A stretch of DNA of 64,000 nucleotides from Subsaximicrobium wynnwilliamsii (GTDB taxonomy: Bacteria > Bacteroidota > Bacteroidia > Flavobacteriales > Flavobacteriaceae). Below, in pieces: positions 26,598-34,435 of the stretch. The notes below the pieces were generated by a model. That model worked only from the letters and a program-made list of their open reading frames with translations. It had not been told where the DNA came from and searched no databases. Position numbers and translations under genes: made by a program. Position 1 is the first letter of the stretch; the number at the start of each line of letters is the position of its first letter. The stretch is from assembly GCF_007997225.1 (NCBI RefSeq), contig NZ_VORM01000008.1:1-64000 (forward strand), given 5' to 3'.

Positions 26598-26919
26598 CTA
26601 CTATTATCGTAATCGTTTTCTCTGTTTCGGAGTTGACGGCTTCAAATTCAAGACTTTTTTTATTGTCTTCTGAAAATTTGACAATGCTAATTCGCCAGTT
26701 TTCAAAATCTTCGTAGTATGGCAATTCTATCTTTTTGTGCTTTTGTAAATAGTGCAGTTCATTCAAATAGGTGCTAATTGATTGCGTATTATTTTTAATA
26801 CTGCTTGAAAAAATAGTATTCAGTATCATGCTGGACAGCATAAAAATAATCACGATCAACACCGTCGCAACCAATGTTTCCATTAAGGTCGATGCTTTTA
26901 TTTTTTTTAATAGAGCCAT
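26587..26919 (-). CDS. Pseudopilin (GspH/I-like)
   Basis: This 110-residue protein begins MALLKKIKA and then STLMETLVATVLIVIIFMLS, a class III signal with Glu +5 and Ala at -1. The short C-terminal domain (SLEFEAVNSETEKTITIIVD) is beta-rich. It overlaps both neighbours (13 bp with the GspK-like gene and 11 bp with the next pseudopilin), so the genes are translationally coupled. Assignment to a particular minor pseudopilin is not possible by eye. Confidence 0.75.
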   Translation of the reverse strand: MALLKKIKASTLMETLVATVLIVIIFMLSSMILNTIFSSSIKNNTQSISTYLNELHYLQKHKKIELPYYEDFENWRISIVKFSEDNKKSLEFEAVNSETEKTITIIVDEG

Positions 26920-28184
26920 TTAACGATGCCTTTTTCTGAGGTGTTAGTCAAGTTCAAGCCAATAAATTCTTCAGGCAAATCTGTTGCAATGATCTGCCCG
27001 TTATAGATATGGTTCTGGTAGATGGATCCGAATTGCTTCGCAATGAAATTTTTGGCATAAACCGTACCCAAAACCGTGCCTTGGAGTTCTATATTTTGAT
27101 TGCAATACACTTCGCCGATAATGCTTGCATTTGTTTCTATACCCAATTGCACCTCATAGTTGTTGGGCTTTGGCTGACCCAAAAATAGCAGTACGCCTTT
27201 GATGGATGCATAAGCGCCAATGGTGATCGCATTTTTTTCTGAACCCGCCGGTTCTATCTTATCCTTAACAGATTCGTTCTCCTTAACCACAAGTGCCGAC
27301 GGATACTCCAATGCTACATTTTCGCCAACCACAATCCGTTCTGATGCAATGGCCTGGAAGTTCCCCTTGACCTTATTCTGAATTTCAATCTCCGGAGCTA
27401 CAAGCACAATATCCTTTAAGACTGATGTTGCGGCTACTGTAATTTTGGATTCAGATTGCACGATTATGTTTCCTGTCATTTTAAGGTTCCCCAGATTGAT
27501 GTCTTGGTTTGAATACACAATTTGGACAGGCCTAAAAAACGAGTTCTTATAGGTCTTCCCTGGTTCAATTGCCAGAAATTGGTCTTCTGGAATACTCAGT
27601 GATTGGTCTTCCAAAGCTGATAAATGCGCACCCATCTCTTCGTCAATATCGGGAAGCTCATAAGCCGTTCTCGTTTGACCGTAAATGAGCTGTGAGCCAT
27701 AGTAAGAATGCCCTGCAATGTTTCCTGATTTCACAGCTTGTTCGGGCAGATAGGCCAAACCTTCTATCCGGGTATTCCCTACCAATACCAAAGGTTTTCG
27801 CTCATCGCTCAAATATAATGAAGGCCTTTGGGCTTTACTCAATTGACCACCAACTAAAGCATATTTTTCAACGGTATTATTTTTTATCTTCGAAACCGAA
27901 GTAATCTTTTCAAAAACACCCCAATAGCTCCGGTAGGTTTTTAGAGTTTTATAGTCAGCATCACATTGGATGTAGGTGGAATCTCTTAAAACACCAGTAT
28001 TGTTCAATGCATATTGAATTCCTCTATCGGCGTTCTTAACGGTCTCTATGATGAAATCCGTTTGAACTTGAAACCGTTTGTGGGTATGTACCAAAAGAAT
28101 AAAGGCCATCAGCAATAAAGCGACCACCACTGCAATGAAAAGTGTGAGTTGCAATGCGCCAGCCTTAAGTTTCAACCACAGCAT
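26907..28184 (-). CDS. GspK/PilX-like minor pseudopilin with large periplasmic domain
   Basis: This 425-residue protein begins LWLKLKAGALQLTLFIAVVV and a long hydrophobic helix (ALLLMAFILLV). Unlike the other pseudopilins it lacks Glu at +5, a property of GspK, the tip subunit. The remainder has repeated short beta strands (SESKITVAATSVLKDIVLVA, VQLGIETNASIIGEVYCNQN, LQGTVLGTVYAKNFIAKQFG) reminiscent of a beta-helix or bactofilin-like solenoid. It lies between the GspC/PilP-like gene and the small pseudopilins. The exact family is not certain. Confidence 0.65.
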   Translation of the reverse strand: MLWLKLKAGALQLTLFIAVVVALLLMAFILLVHTHKRFQVQTDFIIETVKNADRGIQYALNNTGVLRDSTYIQCDADYKTLKTYRSYWGVFEKITSVSKIKNNTVEKYALVGGQLSKAQRPSLYLSDERKPLVLVGNTRIEGLAYLPEQAVKSGNIAGHSYYGSQLIYGQTRTAYELPDIDEEMGAHLSALEDQSLSIPEDQFLAIEPGKTYKNSFFRPVQIVYSNQDINLGNLKMTGNIIVQSESKITVAATSVLKDIVLVAPEIEIQNKVKGNFQAIASERIVVGENVALEYPSALVVKENESVKDKIEPAGSEKNAITIGAYASIKGVLLFLGQPKPNNYEVQLGIETNASIIGEVYCNQNIELQGTVLGTVYAKNFIAKQFGSIYQNHIYNGQIIATDLPEEFIGLNLTNTSEKGIVKWLY

Positions 28185-28651
28185 TATTGTCGTTTTATGT
28201 TTAGGTTTTTATTGTGATATCGCATTGTGATTTCGTCTTCATTGCCTTTTAGCAATTTGACGCTATCTGCAACTTGGCCTTTTTTAAGTAAAAACTGCTG
28301 ATTATTGATGCTCACTACAAACACTTGGTCTGATGTGCTTTGTTTTCTTAAGATTCCGTTATAGGCAATCGTAGGGATGTTTTCTGGTGTTTTGGGCTGT
28401 TGGTTGGCATTCGGTTTTGGAACTTGACGTTTCGAGCTTGATAGGGTGCCTAAAAAAGGATCCCTTTCCAAATCTTGAATCGAAAATGTGTCTAAGGTAG
28501 TCATAGGTTGGGGATTGAATGCCCCATCAAATTCGGTCGGTGTAATTTCGGCGACATCTGGACTCATGCCACTCCATATCTTATAGCCAATGCTGCCCCA
28601 AACACCAAGAACCGCAACTAATAGGAGATATGTTTTCGTTTTATTCTTCAA
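28184..28651 (-). CDS. GspC/PilP-like inner-membrane connector
   Basis: This 155-residue protein has one N-terminal transmembrane helix (TYLLLVAVLGVWGSIGYKIW), a proline/asparagine-rich linker (QVPKPNANQQPKTPENIP) and a C-terminal small beta domain (IAYNGILRKQSTSDQVFVVS, then QQFLLKKGQVADSVKLLKGN). The motif LERDPFLG before the linker is typical of GspC and PilP proteins, which connect the inner-membrane platform to the secretin. It overlaps both neighbours. This is the partner expected for the secretin at 61830. Confidence 0.75.
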   Translation of the reverse strand: MKNKTKTYLLLVAVLGVWGSIGYKIWSGMSPDVAEITPTEFDGAFNPQPMTTLDTFSIQDLERDPFLGTLSSSKRQVPKPNANQQPKTPENIPTIAYNGILRKQSTSDQVFVVSINNQQFLLKKGQVADSVKLLKGNEDEITMRYHNKNLNIKRQ

Positions 28652-29297
28652 CCGTAAAAGTTTGAGTAGTGTATGCTGTTTGGTATTCTGAATTTTTGGC
28701 CCTTACCCGCCATTCGTAAGTATTGGCGTCCAAATTAGATACGGAAAATGAGGTTGCTGTTAAATTGACATCTTCAACAATTTCAATGGCCGATTCAAAA
28801 TTCGGACTTGCAATTTGAATGGTATAGCCATTCGCCCCTGGTAATGCCTCCCATGAAAAATTAATGATTTCGGTTTCTGTAAATGACAGTCCTTCCGCAG
28901 GGGCTAAAAGTTGTACTTGATCTGAAGAAATATCATCATTTATGCTATTTATGGTAAAACTATAGGTGGTGTAGGTTGATTGGTAATCTGAATTTTCTGC
29001 CCTAATGCGCCACTCATAGTCTCCAGATGCCAAGACTTGTAAAAAACTGGTTGAGCCCACCAAGGAGTCCACAACAATCTGCGTGGCATTCTCAAAATTG
29101 GGTCTGGCCACTTGAATGCGATACCCCTCAGCCTCTGCCACGGCATCCCAAGAGAATACGACGCTGTCTTCTGTAAGCACTGCCTCATTTGAAGGCGCCA
29201 AGGGTATTACCAAGGTGTTGGAAATATCCTCTACTCCAATGATATCTTCACAACCATAGCATAAAATAATCGCTAAAACGAACAGGATTTTTTTCAT
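28641..29297 (-). CDS. Lipoprotein with two fibronectin type III-like repeats
   Basis: This 218-residue lipoprotein (lipobox ILCYGC around residue 16) is exported and lipid-anchored. The mature part is a tandem duplication of a ~90-residue beta domain. Copy 1 has VVFSWDAVAEAEGYRIQVAR and YEWRIRAENSDYQSTYTTYS; copy 2 has INFSWEALPGANGYTIQIAS and YEWRVRAKNSEYQTAYTTQT. It overlaps the GspC/PilP-like gene by 11 bp, so it belongs to the secretion operon. It could be a surface-binding part or a pilotin-like accessory; no such role is shown by sequence. Confidence 0.7.
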   Translation of the reverse strand: MKKILFVLAIILCYGCEDIIGVEDISNTLVIPLAPSNEAVLTEDSVVFSWDAVAEAEGYRIQVARPNFENATQIVVDSLVGSTSFLQVLASGDYEWRIRAENSDYQSTYTTYSFTINSINDDISSDQVQLLAPAEGLSFTETEIINFSWEALPGANGYTIQIASPNFESAIEIVEDVNLTATSFSVSNLDANTYEWRVRAKNSEYQTAYTTQTFTVEE

Positions 29298-29300
29298 GAT

Positions 29301-30032
29301 CTAAAACTTATAGTAATTGATTTTCTTTTTAGCCCGTTTGGCAGATGTATAAGACCCGTTTGGGCAGTTGTCATTGCCTTCCACCAAATCTACGATTTCC
29401 ACTTGGTGCCTATCGTTTTCTTTCCAACAGCATTTCGAGGTTTGGTAAGCGAATACAACCCCATCGTTGAAATTTATTTTTTGTTGAAATTTTCCATCAT
29501 TGTAGAGGTTCAAACTATACGTTTTTATGCCTGAAGCCTCTAAAAACAGTTCGTCGGTTTTGGCAATCTTATCCAAGTCTTCTTGGTTTAATGCAATCGC
29601 CAAACTAGTAATGGCATGAACATCTTTATTATTTTTTATGAACTCAAAAACATCCTCGTTATCGGAATTATTGAGACTAGTTATCAGCTCTAGACGGTCT
29701 GAAATTTGAAGTTTCACATATTGTGATTTATTCTGAATGCTATCGTTGAAATTTATTGCTAATTCTTTGGATTGTCGTTCTTGGGCTTTTAAGAAAGCGT
29801 TTTCGCTTTCCTTCCCAAAATTCACGAGAGTAGCACTTAGCTTAATAGGATTTGAATACATTGGAAACGCCACACCATTATAATCACTTTGCAATAGAAA
29901 GTCATCATGTTCGCCCAGCGAACCTAGTATCATAATAAGAGATGTTTTTTGAAAGTTATCCCCTTTGGTATGTATTGTTTTACAACTCAAAAAGAAGATA
30001 AGGATAAAGCAACACAATGCGGTTTTAATCAT
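29301..30032 (-). CDS. Hypothetical lipoprotein, first gene of the secretion operon
   Basis: This 243-residue protein begins MIKTALCCFILIFFLSCKTI with a lipobox ending at Cys17. The mature part contains LGEHDDFLLQSDYNGVAFPM and a C-terminal cysteine pair region (YQTSKCCWKENDRHQVEIVD). No family recognised. It ends 3 bp before the fibronectin-like lipoprotein gene and begins the minus-strand operon. Export to the envelope and operon membership are the only functional hints. Confidence 0.65.
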   Translation of the reverse strand: MIKTALCCFILIFFLSCKTIHTKGDNFQKTSLIMILGSLGEHDDFLLQSDYNGVAFPMYSNPIKLSATLVNFGKESENAFLKAQERQSKELAINFNDSIQNKSQYVKLQISDRLELITSLNNSDNEDVFEFIKNNKDVHAITSLAIALNQEDLDKIAKTDELFLEASGIKTYSLNLYNDGKFQQKINFNDGVVFAYQTSKCCWKENDRHQVEIVDLVEGNDNCPNGSYTSAKRAKKKINYYKF

Positions 30033-30190
30033 GAAGAGTAGGTTTCAGTAAATATATAAAAAATGAACCAAAACAGCTGTATTTTTTGGTAATTTTGCAG
30101 CTAACATCTTTACTCAAAAATGGATTTGTTTTCAAACTTACGAGACTTGTTTCTTCAATATCTGTATTACTCGCATTTGCTCAGTATAAG

Positions 30191-30529
30191 CTTTTTACCC
30201 GCTCGCTCAAACATCCATAACAACCATTCTTTTCTGCTTTCTTGTGGGTTGTTCTCAATCGCTTCTAAAACCCTCTTTGAAGTATGTCGCTTAAAATCCC
30301 GGAGCAACCCAGATGGCTGCTCATTAGTAGAACGAAATATGAAATGTACATGACTTGGCATAAAACATTAACAATAAAGCTCCATCTCTTTCTTTTCTCT
30401 GCAATACTTTACGCTTTCTCCTAATATATCAAAGTAGGGCTGCCGTGTAAAAACATCTATCCAATTTACCGTTGCAAAGGACACAAAATACAAACCTGAT
30501 TTGTTATGAAATTTATAGTTTCTGCTCAT
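30191..30529 (-). pseudogene. RAYT transposase remnant
   Basis: This is a copy of the first ~113 codons of the RAYT gene at 12372-12929 (constant offset of 17600 bp for 12591-13136 versus 30191-30736). A TAT-to-TAA change after MELYC stops it early, and the C-terminal catalytic tyrosine part is absent beyond 30191. The homologous block extends past the start into the same noncoding leader and a REP palindrome. It is inactive. DNA between 30033 and 30190 shows no supportable gene. Confidence 0.88.
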
Positions 30530-30672
30530 AAGCCCAAACTACAAAAACTACTTCAATTTACTTTAAAGCAACTTGGTAAATTAATACTACTCAATGCCCA
30601 TTCTTGGAGGTCACTAGTCCAAACTCTTGAAAACATTAGAAAACGTAAAATTCAAAGCTTCAAAACTAGAAC

Positions 30673-30744
30673 TTGAAGCGGTGATTTAATCTATGTTTGT
30701 GCTTACTCTTACCGCCACTAGTTGTAAACTAGCGGGAGCGGGGG
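30673..30744 (+). repeat. REP-like palindrome 4 with conserved leader
   Basis: A leader (GAAGCGGTGATTTAATCTATG) with TGCTTACTC precedes ACCGCCACTAGTT-GTA-AACTAGCGGGAGCGGGG (30711-30743, in parts). It matches REP 1 apart from a few substitutions, including a GTA loop. It ends exactly where homology to the cassette ATPase gene begins. Confidence 0.75.
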
Positions 30745-30903
30745 TCTTACTGGTGGTCTGCTACTTTCTTGTAATTGTACTTTTACAGTTATTCGCATTC
30801 TGTCTAAACCTTCTAATTTTATTCCTCCTAAAACTGTGAGTTGTAAAATTTCGTTTTTATAAATGAGTTGGTCTGTACTATCTGTTTGAAGTTTTGTTGT
30901 CAT
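30744..30903 (-). pseudogene. Cassette ATPase, N-terminal remnant
   Basis: About 53 residues (TTKLQTDSTDQLIYKNEILQ, then LTVLGGIKLEGLDRMRITVK) are nearly identical to the N-terminus of the 507-residue ATPase at 36475-37998. Homology ends at ...SSRPPVR, where REP 4 starts. The P-loop part and both recombinase genes that should follow are gone. This is the truncated tail end of the cassette that carried tip B. Confidence 0.88.
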
Positions 30904-30923
30904 TGTTGAAAAATATTTTTTAA

Positions 30924-31020
30924 CTACATATATGTAGCAAAACTACAATATCTTTATGAATGAAACAAACACAACTTAATTTTATACTACATATTTTGTT
31001 TATATATTTGTGCTTTAATC
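30924..31020. promoter_or_regulatory. Divergent regulatory region of the tip B cassette
   Basis: It contains a perfect 14-bp palindrome CTACATATATGTAG (30924-30937), a half-site CTACATAT (30988-30995) and a -7 element TATATTTG (31013-31020) 27 bp before the XRE start. The likely role is operator and promoter for autoregulation by the adjacent XRE protein. The sequence differs completely from the operator of the tip A cassette, matching divergence of the two regulators. Confidence 0.55.
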
Positions 31021-31047
31021 TAATATCTTGTATTAAATCATACATTT

Positions 31048-31377
31048 ATGACCTTTGGAGAACGTTTAGGATTAGTGCGTAAAAGACAAAAGCTTTCGCA
31101 GGCTAATATTGGTAAACTTATTGGTATTAATGGCGATGCGTATGGACGTTACGAACGTAACGAAGTAAAGCCAACTATTGAGATGGCTACAAAGATTGCT
31201 AACGCTTTAAAAGTGTCTTTAGACTATTTGGTAGGTAGTACAGATTTAGTTTTAGATACTGAACTCCTTAAACGTATTGAGCAAGTATCTAAACTTACTC
31301 CAAAAGAAAAAGAGCATATATATATTACTATAGATGCTCTTATTCGTGATTTTAATGCTAAAAAAGTATATGGATAA
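31048..31377 (+). CDS. XRE-family transcription regulator of the tip B cassette
   Basis: This 109-residue repressor-like protein has an N-terminal helix-turn-helix (GERLGLVRKRQKLSQANIGK, then YGRYERNEVKPTIEMATKIA) and a C-terminal helical segment (LTPKEKEHIYITIDALIRDF) probably for dimerisation. It is divergent from the ATPase remnant and convergent with the tip B immunity genes. It remains intact although the recombinase genes of its cassette are lost. Closely related to the truncated XRE gene at 13447. Confidence 0.88.
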   Translation: MTFGERLGLVRKRQKLSQANIGKLIGINGDAYGRYERNEVKPTIEMATKIANALKVSLDYLVGSTDLVLDTELLKRIEQVSKLTPKEKEHIYITIDALIRDFNAKKVYG

Positions 31378-31384
31378 TTTACTG

Positions 31385-31465
31385 CTACTTTTTTCTTTTG
31401 TTTATATAACGGATTAATAAAAAAAACATTAACAACACCAGTGTTGTAATTATAGAAGATTTCAT
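31385..31465 (-). CDS. 26-residue single-helix membrane peptide
   Basis: ATG at 31465-31463 directly follows the TAA of the 187-residue gene (TAAATG), so translation would be coupled. The product, MKSSIITTLVLLMFFLLIRY followed by INKRKK, is one hydrophobic helix with a basic tail. It lies at the 3' end of the tip B immunity operon. Function unknown; perhaps an extra immunity factor. Confidence 0.45.
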   Translation of the reverse strand: MKSSIITTLVLLMFFLLIRYINKRKK

Positions 31466-32029
31466 TTAAACCTCTTTTAATGAATTCAAAATTTGCTTCC
31501 CTATAGGTTTCCATTTAGGCATATTTTCGATAGTACAATTAAAATTACTGGTAAAAGTATATCCATCAATATTAGTTATAAACATGAGATTATATATTCT
31601 CCCGTCTACAGCTTCTGATATAAATTCTACAACTAAAATATCTTTTTCATTAACTGATTGTATCTCTGCATTCTCTAATTGTATTTCTGGTATTCTCGAA
31701 AACTCTGATTGTATTTGATTAAGTATAACAGGTAATCTATTTTGATTTAAAGGTTTTTTTGATAGTTCTAACAATATATTTATAGTACTTTCTTTATTTG
31801 TACAAACAGTAATTGCCTTTGGGTCACTTGTTGGGTATTTGACTTTCTTTATTTCCTCACTCATTAAACCAAATTCTGAAGGAAGTTTTATATATAGCCT
31901 ACCCGAATATAATTTAAACGTTTTTAAAATTTCTTGGGTATCAGTTTTTACATACTCCAAGTTACTATAAAACGAAGTGTTAAAGCTAAAAGAAAAAAAA
32001 GTTAATAATATAATTGCAAATGATTTCAT
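31466..32029 (-). CDS. Exported hypothetical protein of the tip B cassette
   Basis: This 187-residue protein has a signal peptide (SFAIILLTFFSFSFNTSFYS). The mature part has GRLYIKLPSEFGLMSEEIKK and VKYPTSDPKAITVCTNKEST, a pattern I associate with DcrB/PsbP-like small envelope proteins found beside polymorphic toxins. That assignment is tentative. It starts 1 bp after the SUKH-like gene stop and is coupled to the 26-residue peptide downstream, so it is part of the immunity operon rather than an independent gene. Confidence 0.6.
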   Translation of the reverse strand: MKSFAIILLTFFSFSFNTSFYSNLEYVKTDTQEILKTFKLYSGRLYIKLPSEFGLMSEEIKKVKYPTSDPKAITVCTNKESTINILLELSKKPLNQNRLPVILNQIQSEFSRIPEIQLENAEIQSVNEKDILVVEFISEAVDGRIYNLMFITNIDGYTFTSNFNCTIENMPKWKPIGKQILNSLKEV

Positions 32030-32030
32030 A

Positions 32031-32501
32031 TTAGACGTGTTCTTTTAAAAAATCATACAAAAAATCTCCAAAACTATCATATACTTTACTCTCCTTTAAA
32101 TTAAATGAATTCCATAAATAAATAGGGTTTTCATCGCAATCATTTTTAATATTTGTATTGATTGTATAATAAGAACCATCATCTCCCGTTTCAGAAATTA
32201 TAATATATCCTTTTGGTAACCCTTTATTTTTAAACTCATTTGTAATCCATAATACATTAGGGATTGTTTGAACATCAGTTATAGGGTCCGAAATTATGCC
32301 AAAAATTTCAATTCCAAAAATATCTCCACAACCATAATTCTCAATGAACATTCTATATGATTTAGGAAACTTTAACCCTAAAATATTTTCTGTTTTCTTA
32401 ACAATATCAACCTTAATTTTACCAACAAAATCAGACTCTTCAATATTATTTTCTATTATTTTTAATACTCTAATTATACTCATAATAAATTTATTTAGCA
32501 A
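32031..32501 (-). CDS. SUKH (SMI1/KNR4) family immunity protein for tip B
   Basis: This 156-residue cytoplasmic protein has the SUKH core: KTENILGLKFPKSYRMFIEN, then YGCGDIFGIEIFGI, and the later ISETGDDGSYYTINT. SUKH proteins bind and neutralise many nuclease toxins of polymorphic systems, including the HNH/EndoVII superfamily. It overlaps the end of the LHH nuclease tip gene by 11 bp, so toxin and antidote are made together. This pairing is the best functional support for calling the tips toxins. Confidence 0.85.
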   Translation of the reverse strand: MLNKFIMSIIRVLKIIENNIEESDFVGKIKVDIVKKTENILGLKFPKSYRMFIENYGCGDIFGIEIFGIISDPITDVQTIPNVLWITNEFKNKGLPKGYIIISETGDDGSYYTINTNIKNDCDENPIYLWNSFNLKESKVYDSFGDFLYDFLKEHV

Positions 32502-33360
32502 AATCTAACGCTCTTTGCTTCCAATATGAAGTTCTAAAAGCTGCAAATTTAATTCTATCTATTCCAGAACCTATCGTATTTGGATTTATATGTAATATTT
32601 TATGATTACTTTTATGAAAAGCTGCTGTAACTTCTGCTATAGCACCCTTTTCACTTTGTAACATATGATGTAAATTAACTGACTTTCCATCAGGAGTTAT
32701 GGGGGCAATACCTTTCTTCATTCTTTGCAGGTTAGATCTTCCTCTGGCATCTTTCAAAGCTACGTCTATAATATCATCTCTTTGAAAGACTTTAGTATTC
32801 TTAAACTTGACTGAATTTGTCCAAAATTTTCGCGTAGCCTGCTCTGCTACTTCAGTAGTAATTTTCTTTGCTGTTTGTCTAACAACAAATTTACCTGCTC
32901 CAACAACTAACGATTTCACTAAAAATACATCAGAAATAGCTAAAGCAGTATGCATTGCACCTGTCCAATAATCTCCTCTTGAAAAAGAATCGTAAGCATC
33001 AACACCTGAACCATAAACAGGTATGTAACGTGTCCAACTATCACTACTTACACCACTTGCATTACCTGATGCTGTAATAACAACTTCATCTAATATAAAG
33101 GGGTCATCATCAGTACCACTTCCTCCACAGCATTCACCACCATCAGGGTCTACGAAACTTACCCAATTATTTCCCATCGCTAAATATGGAGAATGAAACT
33201 GACCTTTAGGGTCTGGCGTTAACCATCTGTTAATTCTCGGATCATACATTCTTAATTGAAAAGCTGGTTTCCCTGTTTCTTCATCAGTTTCTGCGTACTC
33301 TCCTTGATAGCCGTATCTATACCGTTCTCCGTTTACGATTCTACGGTTAGGCATTACCAT
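32491..33360 (-). CDS. Orphan YD C-terminal tip B with LHH-type nuclease domain
   Basis: This 289-residue frame begins at the recombination core with MVMPNRRIVNGERYRYGYQG. It carries the last part of a YD shell (FQLRMYDPRINRWLTPDPKG, then DPDGG around residue 72) and ends in an LHH nuclease of the HNH/EndoVII superfamily: KNTKVFQRDDIIDVALKDAR, then SVNLHHMLQSEKGAIAEVTA (around residue 228). The tip has no shell or signal peptide of its own, so as it stands it is a displaced cassette. Two Met codons in the core give it a possible start. It was presumably the tip of the full YD gene before tip A cassettes arrived upstream. Confidence 0.87.
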   Translation of the reverse strand: MVMPNRRIVNGERYRYGYQGEYAETDEETGKPAFQLRMYDPRINRWLTPDPKGQFHSPYLAMGNNWVSFVDPDGGECCGGSGTDDDPFILDEVVITASGNASGVSSDSWTRYIPVYGSGVDAYDSFSRGDYWTGAMHTALAISDVFLVKSLVVGAGKFVVRQTAKKITTEVAEQATRKFWTNSVKFKNTKVFQRDDIIDVALKDARGRSNLQRMKKGIAPITPDGKSVNLHHMLQSEKGAIAEVTAAFHKSNHKILHINPNTIGSGIDRIKFAAFRTSYWKQRALDFAK

Positions 33361-33366
33361 CCCGCC
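33347..33366 (-). other. Recombination core, att copy 1
   Basis: TTAGGCATTACCATCCCGCC on the plus strand; the minus strand encodes the start of tip B (GGMVMPN). It is identical to att copies 2 and 3 at 19 of 20 positions. The sequence to its right is identical to that at copy 2, and the sequence to its left belongs to a different tip. Confidence 0.75.
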
Positions 33367-34435
33367 TGAAAAGTAATCTAATGCATTTTTTTTCTGCGTT
33401 TGACCGTTTTTACAAGCACCTTCACTTCAAAATTTTATAAAAGAACGTTCCTTTCATCATCTATCCACTTGCAATATACTATTTTCTGTTAATTGCCACG
33501 CAAGTAAAACCCAGTTTTCTCGTACCTCAAAAGCCTCTGTGTTTTCCTTGCTTCCTTTTCCTCGGTATGTTACATAATTGGCATTATAATACAAGTTTAA
33601 GCGTTTATATTTGATTGGTTTTTCTCTTGTAAGTTATAATGTAAATTATGTAAAATACTCCCATTCGCCTGACTTCCGACGCTCACATTGGAACTCGGAT
33701 TGACATTTTCGTTTCTATTCAAAAGATTATAAATACTAACGCCTTTCAGTTGTTTCATTTTAAAAGCTTGCGGAACTCATCCGCATCAGCCAACAACTTC
33801 CGCAACCTTTTAAAACGTTTAGCATTTGAGGAAGATTTGACGTTTTTAAAAGTTGAAGATTTAGGCGGTGGATTTTTTGAGCGTTGGCAATCTTCAGCTT
33901 TTAAAAATGTTGCCTAGCGGCAAAGAGCGACACAACAGTAAGCGGAACGAGTTGTGCAAAAAAACAAGCAAAGAAGTAAAGCAAGCTTTTTCGCTTGGTG
34001 TCTTTTTGTGAAGATTTTTTTGTGCAAATTCGGCGCGTTGGCTTACGAAGTAAATATTAATCAATCCTAGTGCGCAATGGCAGAAGTTGGTGGCAAAAAG
34101 CGCAGAGGCAAGTTGGATATTTTACATAATAGCAATTATAACGACGATTTTTTATCTTCTAAAATAACAACTCTAAAAATTGTGCGAAGCGAACTTATAA
34201 TTACTATTATGTAACATAGCTTGGGATGGTTTTTATGGCGGATTTTTTGTTTTTGAGCGTTGGCAATAGCTGTTTATAATTGTGAGGAACGAGCAAGTTA
34301 TAAAGTGCTATTTGCGCGTTGGCTTACAAAAAATGTGACGTAAAAACCATAGAAGTGGTGGCGAGCGGAACAAAACAAAAGACAGAGGATTTTTGCCTTT
34401 TTCGGCAAAATACTGGGTTTTGTTTTGTGTGGGAT
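33367..34435. other. Hairpin-rich noncoding end of the cassette element, copy 1
   Basis: No long gene. Next to att, the minus strand encodes a decayed YD end (FEVKVLVK, one-base frameshift, then NGQTQKKNALDYFSGG), compare VLVKDGQNALSLTNQTDYYP in the intact gene. Further on are imperfect inverted repeats: 33843-33860 with 33890-33907 (one mismatch), and 34122-34141 with 34195-34214 (one mismatch in 20). GCGTTGGC recurs near 33881, 34037 and 34316. A 53-residue frame (33597-33758, minus, starts MKQLKGVSIYNLLNRNENVN) has no recognised family. The region may be where recombinases bind or a folded single strand forms. Confidence 0.6.

Noticed and set aside
30120-30353. 77-codon plus-strand frame starting MDLFSNLRDLFLQ
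   Set aside because: It crosses the junction into the RAYT remnant and is antisense to it; a chimera, not a gene.
33367-34435. Integron attC-like array
   Set aside because: Inverted repeats and GTTGGC motifs are suggestive, but no integron-type integrase or small cassette genes are present and the repeats are not regularly spaced.
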